Shown here: piece after piece, positions 51,025-64,000 of the stretch
Layout of the letters: the number at the start of each line of letters is the position of its first letter
Numbering within the stretch: the stretch's first letter is position 1
Assembly: GCF_012489685.1 (NCBI RefSeq)
Contig: NC_080045.1
Coordinates: 66,610,722 to 66,674,721, forward strand
From: Lotus japonicus
Taxonomy: Eukaryota; Streptophyta; Magnoliopsida; Fabales; Fabaceae
Length of the DNA stretch: 64,000 nt
Direction: 5' to 3'
The notes under the pieces: model-generated
Seen by the model: only the letters and a program-made list of their open reading frames with translations
Told to the model about the DNA's origin: nothing
Databases searched by the model: none
Translations under genes and position numbers: made by a program

Positions 51025-51413
51025 AGGTCATTTTTATTATTTTTATAAGAAAAAAAAAATTAATCATTTTTATTGATATACTTATATAAAGTTCCATTAA
51101 ATAAAAAAATCACAAGATACAAATAAACATTTTCGTTTTCTTCTACCTCACTCTCCCCCGAACAAACAAACGCTCACCCTCCTCATCACTCACAGACACC
51201 ACACCAGTCAGTACCTCCGCCGTCCAGATTTCAGATCAGCCAGACCGAGACGCCTTGGATCAGTAAACTCTCTTACCCCTCTCTCTCTCTCTCTCTGCGA
51301 TTTCGTCATTCAGTTTCCTCGGGATCTGATCTCACTGCGATTTCCACTTTTTGTTTTGCAGATTATTCAATCGAAGACAATCAGCATTTTCTTCGATCAA
51401 ACCAAAAAACAAA
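51025..51413 (+). promoter_or_regulatory. Promoter and leader of the delta-COP gene
   Basis: Pyrimidine-rich leader with (CT)n at about 51280-51296, typical of plant 5' UTRs. The leader may be spliced (CAGTAAACTCTCTTACCC onward, acceptor TTTTGCAG at about 51360). The LINE relic lies directly upstream, so the promoter is short. Confidence 0.45.
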
Positions 51414-55947
<4,534 letters not shown>

Positions 55948-58900
55948 TTGGTTTTACTCTCTGCTCTGAACTTGTATGACAGTTTTGCTTTTATAGTGGC
56001 GTTCTTTTATCAGTTAGCTTTTTATTTGGCAAGTTGCATCATTTGCTACTAGTCATGAATTTATACTTTAGTTTTAGTACTTCACATAATAGTATGTTGT
56101 AAAGTATGACTTATCATAATCAATACTTGAATAATGCTTTGTGACCTGAGTCTTACAGCTAGCAAAACCCGTTTCCTACTGTTAAAGCTTTCGGGCTTGT
56201 CTCGATCTTTTGGGCCCAATTTCAATGAAAGTTTATTGAAAGAAAAGGACTACTAATTTGTAAAAAAATAAAAAATTGTAAAGCAAAAATAAATATATGT
56301 AAACAAATCCGTAACATTGAAAAATAAAAGTTACTAAAAGAATTACTGGCAGAACCTAGATACTTCAACTCCTGCTGAAGCATTCATGATTTTTAGCCGA
56401 AATTCCAAAGTGCTTGCTTTTTTTTTTTTTTTTTTCCTTTTCTGGGTCCAACTTGCTTCTTTGCTAAAGTAGTAGAAAGTTAAGGTCTTCACTCATCCTG
56501 AATCCAGAGTTCTTTATCCTCTCTGCCTTTAGACTGTAACGCAGTAGGATGAAATCAATCAATTTCAGTGTAGCCTCTTTTCAAAGACAAAACTGTAATG
56601 CCACGGCTCTTTTTATGCACATCTTGAATATTCTGAAGTTTGCTTTTTCTTTTTGAAGGAAGAGTAAAGGAATCCTGTGTTTTCTTTCTTTGTTTCATAA
56701 TAAGCATTTTGGCAAACAATTTAGTTTACTTGCATGTGTAAACTGAAGGTGAATCACTGTTTTCTATTTGTATAATCTTCCTTTTGATGTTTTTGTCTCA
56801 ATGTTTATATTTTTTTTTTCTAAATTTTAAAGTTGTAACGTGTAACAAATGTAGTTAGAATGAATGCTTTCCAAACACATTACTGACAATCGAATTCTCT
56901 GCGTCGTTGTCCTTTGTCTGTTGCATATATTTAACCGTTTCTTATAGGAAACTGCAAAGGTCATTTCAAGTTCTTGTCATTTTCATGACATGGTCCACTA
57001 ATTCCCCACTAGGTTAGGCTCCACCACCACTCACCGTATAGTTCTAGATATAAAGCATACATATGTTATTCACAATTCAGATCATGAACTAGAAATATGG
57101 ATATACAGTAAAATAATTATGGTGAATAGAATTAACTTCTTTTAGATTCTGTGGTTATTTATTGAGTTGCTATGCTGTAATTTTTTCCGTGTATTCTAAT
57201 ATGCAGTGGAAAATGTTACATTTGGAAGTATTTACATATTTATATGTTTATGAGGGATATATGTTGGATAACTTGGTTAACAACTACAAGGTTGAATCAT
57301 TGATCCTCCTAAGTAGTATCGTTCACTCCAAGCGAGTAACTTGCGCCACGCGACCCACTTATAATTATCATTATTTCGGGCTTCAATTATCTTTCTGTCA
57401 CTGTCGATTAACTCCTAGCCAAACTGTTTTCTCAATCCCTTAAACATTTTGGCGAGCCTAATTTCTCTTCAAATCCAGCTCAAAATAAGAAAGTACTACT
57501 AAAATTAATATGTTTGTGATTGGCATTTTATTCAGGGTGTTTCTACTTTATTTTCTGTCCTTTTGAATAAGTATTTCTTGTTCTTACATTTGTTGCTAGT
57601 ATAACTTTACTTTTGATCCATATCTAACTTTTTTTTTTGACGGATCCATATCTAACATTTTTTTTGACGGAATATCTAACATTTTCTTGCTTAGCCGAAA
57701 GTGCAAACGTATCACACCCCCAAAATATTTAATGAGAGTTATGTTGGGGAGCATACCTATCTATAATGGGTATTTAAATTGAATAATTCTTGTACGAAAA
57801 GTGTTACTAATAAAAAAAATTAATATAATTGTATTAACTTATTATTATAGTAGTAGTTTTGATACAGATTCAATGTTAATTTACTGCATCATTTGGAAAA
57901 ATGTTTGCAATACTCTCTTTTCAACACTTTCTTGTTCATTGGTTAAGATTCAAGTGAGGTCTACAAAAAATGAGATATATATGAATTTCAACAAATTAAT
58001 GAGAGTGTTGTTAGCAGTTCTCTAATTATTTGATTCAAAGCTACCATTTGGTATCAATAGCTACCAATAGAAATTGTAAAAATAATTTCCAATTTTTCTT
58101 TTAAATACAAATATTAATTAAAAATTACAAAATAAAATAAAATTGTAAAGTGCTCTCCTATAGAAACCATATCAATGAAATTTGTTCCAAAAAGTACTTG
58201 AAGCTTTGGATTTGTGGTGCCTACATATACTGTGCTCCTTAGAATTGCTGAATTGATTGAATTCAAGATAATTTTCAGTTTCACCTCCAACTATTTGTGT
58301 GGCTATATCTCTTTCTTTTCTTTTCTTTTCTTTACATTTTCTAACGTAAAAAAGTGTGTTTAATGTTTAATAATATACTAACGTAACTAATTAATCAAAA
58401 GTGAAGAGTTCATTAAAGTGGAGTTTAGGGTAGTAATAAGCCAATTTAAGTTATTTATCAGTTTCTATTCTATAGTATTCCTTCCACAACGTAACTAGGA
58501 AGAAAAAAGGAGTATATAATTATTATCTCTGGGAAATAAAATGGAGACAAAAGGTGGCGGTAGAGCAGGAAGGTGCCAAGTTATAAAAAGCAAAGCATGG
58601 TAAATGCTAGTAATATTGCTCTGCTCCCCACAAATTAACACAATGGTTTGGTATACCAATTAGTCAAGGTTACCACACACACACACCAACACAATAGCGA
58701 AGGCATGCATGAGCAAGGTTTGGTTAAAGACGATCGGTCCAAACAGAGCACCTTCCAAGCTACGTTTCCTTGCTTCGTCACTTTGTCTTCCATAGTTAAT
58801 ATCTCATCTGATATATATCCTTCTTTAATAAAGGAACCTTTGGAATCTTCTCCCTATCTCTCTCTCTTTCTCTCTGTTTTCTTTCGTCACTCCCTATCCC

Positions 58901-59019
58901 TTTCTCTTTGTCGGTCCCCTTCTTCGTGTCACACTTATTTATAGTACTAGTACCCGATCACCATTCACCACAGAGAGAGAGGGCACATACATACACCTTT
59001 TCTGAATTCATACCTAAAC
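55948..59019. other. Intergenic spacer between delta-COP and the MFS gene
   Basis: delta-COP 3' UTR, then AT-rich sequence with a T run at about 56420-56436 and a small repeated phrase ATCTAACATTTTTTTTGACGG at 57640-57680. The final 400 bp (TATTTATAG at about 58937, CT-rich leader) should be the promoter and 5' UTR of the transporter. No gene is recognised. Confidence 0.5.
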
Positions 59020-61123
59020 ATGGTGATGGAGGGGTTAACAGGGCTGAGCCACCTTTTCGTGACCATGTTTCTTACGGGTTTTGGCGGCGTCATAGCTATT
59101 CCGGCGATCACAGATATCACCATGGCTGCACTCTGCCCCGGTCAGGATGAGTGCTCTCTCGCCATTTACCTCACCGGTTTCCAGCAAGCTGTCAGTCCAC
59201 TCTCTCTCTATATACCCAACTCTCCCTCTCTCTCTCTCTCTCTAATTTCCTGCATTTCAATTTTAACTTTTGTGGGTTGTGCACTAGTGCATAATGCTCC
59301 ATTTTTTAATTTTCAATTTTTAAAAATAAGAAAACATACTATATGGTTTGAACTTGTGATTATCAATTCATACTATTATACCTAGTAGTCTTATCAATTC
59401 ATACTATTATACCTAGTAGTCTTAGTCATTATATGCCATATTTGGGTGTGTGCAGATCTTACAAGCAACCCCCCGGCTTTGCCTTGTCTCAAATATATCT
59501 CTAAGAGAAAAAGTTTGATGCACCGACGGTATAAAGTTTTTTTACACCGTCAACCAATCAGATTTCAAGAATGTGAGAAAATTTTTCTTTTCATTTAATT
59601 TCTTTAATTGACATGTTACATCCTTGAAATCTGATTGGTTGACGGTGTAAAAAAACTTTACACTGTCGGTGCATCAAAATTAAACTCTATTTTTAATATT
59701 CTTTATCTTAGACAAACAATAATAAATTAATTAACTTATATGTATGTCAACCTCTCCTGCAATTGCGTGTTTTTATATATTGGTATTGAGTTACTGATTT
59801 GCCAACAAGCATTTTTTGTTGCATTACCCAATCAATTCAAATCAGTTTACTTTTTAATCACCAAATTCAAGTTAATTTTTGCATGCATAAATCACAACCT
59901 TACAATTAATTGATGGGAAGTCACTTCAATATAATAGAACACCCAAAATTAAGAGATGTGTATGTCTCTTTTTGACTTTTTACAAGCATTACTTCTTTTT
60001 CCCGTGCAAGCTACGTTAGTTACGCTTTATAGATGTTCCGTTTGCATCACACACATATGTGATTGCACCAAATTCTAGTGAGTAGCTTAAAGTGCATAGT
60101 TTCATCTTGTCACTATAGTATATAGTTGATGCACTTTAGTTTTACGGTTTATAGTTTACATCTTATTGCACAAGAAACAAAATTCGTTCAACCAACCAAC
60201 ACTGTAATTTATTTCTTACGCTCATAGCTTGGCAAATATACATTATGAACTCTATATACTAAATTAATCTGTGAAAAATATATTCGATTGGAAAACATTA
60301 ATATGATTTTGGGGGTGAATATGTATTGCTGCAGATGATTGGAGTGGGGTCAGTGGTGACGACGCCATTAATAGGGAACTTGTCCGACCGATACGGTCGA
60401 AAAGCCTTACTCACACTTCCTCTTACTGTGTCGGTCATTCCTCAAGGTCTGTACATATTATTATATGCACATACATTGTTTCTTTGGTTTTCATTATTTA
60501 AAAACTCTTTAATTTAGGAACATTTTTATCATAGACGATTTTACACGTAATGGATCAATCAATTTATATACACATAACATAATTAGTTACTCCACGCTTG
60601 GAGGTTTTTTTTTCTTTCTGAAATTGGTTTGTTGTTAAGAGAGGCCTGTGATTGAGAGCCCAGTCCCACAAAGTATGGGCCCAGCTGTACCATGCTGTGT
60701 AGTGGATGGCTACTATCGTTTTCGTGTGTTTTGTTTTCTACAATTTTGTAGTAACAACAATCATTACCCGTGGATTTAGTGAGGATAAAATAGGTGGTAT
60801 TGCATAATCACTTCTATATAAGTTCTTATGTTCTCATCATGGGAAGCCTAATCATGAATGATTCATCCATAAGCGACCAAAAAATATCTTCGGGTATCTA
60901 CTAGTAGTACTACCATTTCATGAGATGTCCAAATCTTTCATCTCTTGCATTTGTGACTCTACAAAGAAAGATTCCCATACTGTTTGGCACTCAAACCAAC
61001 CCTATCAATTGATCCAAACTTTGACCACAAAAAAAAATCATCAATTAATCTTATCAAACGATCCAAACTTAGTTACCAATAATTTAATAATTTATCTCTT
61101 ATTGACATATCTTTAAAATGTTA

Positions 61124-61177
<54 letters not shown>

Positions 61178-64000
61178 TCAGAAGTTATTTGTACAAAACA
61201 AAAAATACTAATTTACTATATATACCTTCAATTACGTGAATCGACATTTATGCATGTGGAGGATACTAACTTGTATAAGGTTAATTAGCAACGCTAACTA
61301 CATATAGTAATGTGGTATTACATCTGCAGTGATATTGGCATATAGCAGGGATACCAAGTTCTTCTATGTGTACTATGTGGTCAGAACTCTTGCTGCCATT
61401 GCAGGCGAAGGCAGCTCCCATTGCCTAGCTCTTGCATATGTGGTACTTCCCAATCTCATAAACCTTATCAATGAGGCTCATACACTCACACAAATGCTTC
61501 ATAGCTACTCAATTAATTGGTTCAAATTAGAGTTTAATATCTACGCACTTATAGAGTAACAAATCTTCAATCAGGATTACTATTTTTCCATAACAAACCT
61601 TCAATGCCAGTCAAGATATGATTGAATGTTACACATGTTGGTGTATATAAATTAATTCCTTCAGATTATAACATATATTGGCATTTTGATGTGGTCATAT
61701 TAGGCAGACAAGGTTCCAGATGGGAGAAGGACAACAGCATTTGGAATACTTGCTGGTGTAGGATCAGCAGCATTTGTTGGTGGTACATTAGCTGCTCGTT
61801 TCCTACCCACTGCTTTGATATTTCAGGTTACAGGGTCAAACTTTCTGTCTATGGTTCTTCATCATTGTTTAAATACTTAAGAATTTCTTAGCATGCTGCT
61901 AGTTGTTTCTCATACCCCTTTTCTTATTTTCCTACATTTGTAATTGGTTTATTCAGGTTTCTGCAGTCTTCTCAATGATTGGTTTGGTATACATGAGAAT
62001 TTTCCTTAAGGATAGTGTACCTGGTGGTGGCATGAGGCAGCCATTATTGAAGGAGGCTGAGGAACCATGTCTTGAACAGTGTGCGGATGATTCATCGAAC
62101 AGGACAACAGGAACATTTAAGAAACTGCCTTCGTTGGGGGATGTAATTTGTTTGCTGAAGTGCAGGTACCTTACACAGAAATGCCTCTTGAATTTGGCCA
62201 CGATTGAAATAGATTGTTTAAGATTATCTTATAGCAAAAACAATTATGCAAATGTTTAGGTAATCTTATGAAAAGAATTTGTGACATACCTACAAACTGT
62301 TTTGAGTTTATTTTTCAAAATCTGCTCAGATCAGCTTATGAATAAGCGCTTACACCTGCTTATCTGTTTTGAACTTATTTCACTCAAATTAGCTTATGGT
62401 TGTTTACACAAACACTAAGAAGTGCTTATGTGATGAGCACTTGTGGCTGTTTAGTGTTTACCCAAACACACCATTAGTATAGATTAAGGGCATTAATACT
62501 TTTTTCACAAAATCTCTTTGTGGCTACCTATTACCAACTCAAGCAACGTATTTGAAAGAGTTGTTGATCATGCAAGCTTCATGTTTGCAGCCCCACATTC
62601 TCACAAGCAGCGGTTGTTTTTCTCTTCAATAGTCTTGCAGATGGTGGCTTGATGTCTATATTGCTGGTAAATTATTCATTACTTTCAAATAAATACATTA
62701 GAGTCAAATTCTGTTACTAATTAAATTTCCCACTACATGCAGTACTATTTAAAGGCGCGTTTTCAGTACAACAAGAACCAGTTTGCTGATTTGATGATGA
62801 TTACTGGGATTGGAGCAACTCTCTCACAAGTAGGCCTTAGTTCTAAGTAGCTGTTTTGTTATTTTGAATTTTTTATGTGTTGTGAAATTTATTCAACTAA
62901 CATTTTCACTTTCAGTATCCGTAAATGTCACTACAAATGTTAATGACTAACTTTTTGTGGTTGGTTTTGTGTATTTGCAATTCCTTTTCCCAGCTAGTTT
63001 TCATGCCCATTTTAGTACCTCTAGTAGGAGAGGAGAAGTTACTCTCAACAGGGCTCCTAGTTAGCTGCATAAATGTAAGTTCAAGCCTCACTCTTCTCAA
63101 GATTTCTTATCTGAACTTAGAAGGCATGCAAATATGATATGATGGTAGTATTAGAGGTATTACTCAAAAAAAAAATCTAATTATATTCAGTTGAATCAAT
63201 TTTCAGATTTAATTTAACAACTGTTCCGATTCAAATTGAACAGAACTCAAATGCATATACATAATTTTATGAAGATACTGATGATGGTTCATAATATGTA
63301 ATGTTGTGCAGATCTTTATTTACAGCATATCGTGGTCAGGATGGGTAATTATCTTCAAATACATTCTTAATTGTTTATATCTTTTCAAAACAAGCCTTCA
63401 AGACTTTTGAAAACCATGCAGGTTCCTTATGCTCTAGCAGGTTTCTCTGTTTTTGGTGTTTTTGTGCGTCCAAGTGTAAGTTTCTTGTGTCCGCTGCCCT
63501 TCCTACTGGAATTGGTTTTGTTCAACTACAATGAAATAGTACTCTAATCTCTCACGTTTCATATTTGCCACAGATATGCAGCATTGCATCGAAACAAGTT
63601 GGACCTACTGAACAGGTATCCCTAATGAGAAAATGGATTTCCTGCAGTGTAACACATTCTTAAACTGTATTTTCAGAATGTTCAGATTATAACATTGAAA
63701 ACTGATACAATAAATCTGTTGTTAAATCTATTTTGCAGCATTGAGGGACAACTTAATCTTTATATGTGTGAATTTATATCCTTTTGCTTTTAGCCTAACT
63801 CATCAGCCTTTGATTTAGGGGATGGTTCAAGGATGCCTTTCAGGAATTAGTTCTATTGCCAACATTATTGCTCCGTTAATTTTCAGTCCAATGACAGGTA
63901 CAACCATAATTAGGAGCAAAGTCCAAGGACATATTATATATATATATATATATATAGTACCACTGAATTGAGAAGAAAAACATCAGAAACTAATAAGCTT
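59020..64000 (+). CDS. MFS transporter, hippocampus abundant transcript-like / tetracycline-resistance-like (5' part)
   Basis: Major facilitator superfamily carrier related to animal HIAT1/MFSD14 and to plant proteins of the MEE15 group; substrate unknown. Exons seen: 59020-59190, 60335-60446, 61330-61439, 61704-61826, 61957-62165, 62591-62666, 62743-62829, 62994-63074, 63312-63344, 63422-63475, 63574-63615, 63819-63897, then a donor leading beyond the window. This gives 392 codons of an expected 450 or so. The first helix is LFVTMFLTGFGGVIAIPAITD. The MFS signature motif A is GNLSDRYGRK (residues 71-80) between helices 2 and 3, and a cytoplasmic loop (RQPLLKEAEEPCLEQCADDSSNRTTG) separates the two six-helix halves. 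The start could be either Met of MVMEG. Intron 1 holds a MITE. The 3' end is missing because the window stops. Confidence 0.9.
59514..59678. mobile_element. MITE with 56-bp terminal inverted repeats in MFS intron 1
   Basis: Arms 59514-59569 (starts TTTGATGCACCGACGG) and 59623-59678 (ends CGGTGCATCAAA) pair almost perfectly, with about two mismatches, around a 53-bp loop. Similar short elements are common in legume genomes as I recall. No clear target duplication was seen. Confidence 0.88.
61127..61175 (+). repeat. (AAT)n microsatellite in MFS intron 2
   Basis: About 16 uninterrupted AAT units, a likely length-polymorphic site. Confidence 0.95.
62270..62480. repeat. Decayed MITE-like sequence in MFS intron 5
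   Basis: Contains repeated AGCTTATG, AAGCGCTTA and GTGCTTATGTGATGAGCAC words and a short palindromic core. It resembles the AAGCGCTTAT-type MITEs that I also see at about 38400. Borders are unclear. Confidence 0.4.

Overview
This window is nuclear DNA from a flowering plant. Every gene except two has spliced exons with GT..AG introns, and the proteins match plant-type members of their families. The AT-rich spacers are full of MITEs, SINEs, a Helitron and a Ty1/copia element. Several short inverted-repeat families resemble ones common in papilionoid legumes, so a legume is my best guess; this rests on recalled repeat style, not on a search.

Layout, left to right. V-type H+-ATPase subunit B (+, 581-5253, 14 exons, 488 aa). 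A DNAJC17-like J-domain/RRM protein (+, 6474-8254, 3 exons, 287 aa). A gene-poor block (about 9.1-16 kb) made of a 5-kb Helitron with three tandem 5' ends, an internal 454-bp duplication and nearby tRNA-type SINEs. A plant isoprenylcysteine methyltransferase (+, 17837-18430) whose inferred spliced leader carries a 53-codon upstream ORF. Transportin-1 (+, 20533-37376, 29 exons, 890 aa), whose second intron holds a 5.2-kb Ty1/copia element on the minus strand with 209-bp LTRs that read as identical. A PP2A B' (B56) regulatory subunit (-, 41888-39652), whose last 29 codons, stop and 3' UTR lie inside a 771-bp hAT-type MITE. A polyamine-transporter-like APC gene (-, 45308-43895) broken by a 7-bp insertion. 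A 138-aa plant protein of unknown function (+, 47234-47650). A LINE/RNase H relic (-, about 50.5-51.0 kb). Delta-COP of the COPI coat (+, 51414-55947, 11 exons, 530 aa). The first 12 exons of an MFS transporter (+, from 59020, running off the right edge).

The genes are unrelated housekeeping or transport functions (proton pumping, RNA/chaperone, prenyl-protein methylation, nuclear import, phosphatase targeting, polyamine uptake, vesicle coat). I see no cluster or operon-like logic. The main interest is how mobile DNA has reshaped them: a transposon-encoded protein tail on PP2A B', a very young copia insertion in the transportin intron, two independent 7-bp insertions that break reading frames, and a Helitron whose empty site can be reconstructed.

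Exon boundaries come from GT/AG sites, reading-frame phase and recalled family sequence. For each complete gene except the broken transporter, the exons sum to an intact multiple of three. No transcript evidence was available.
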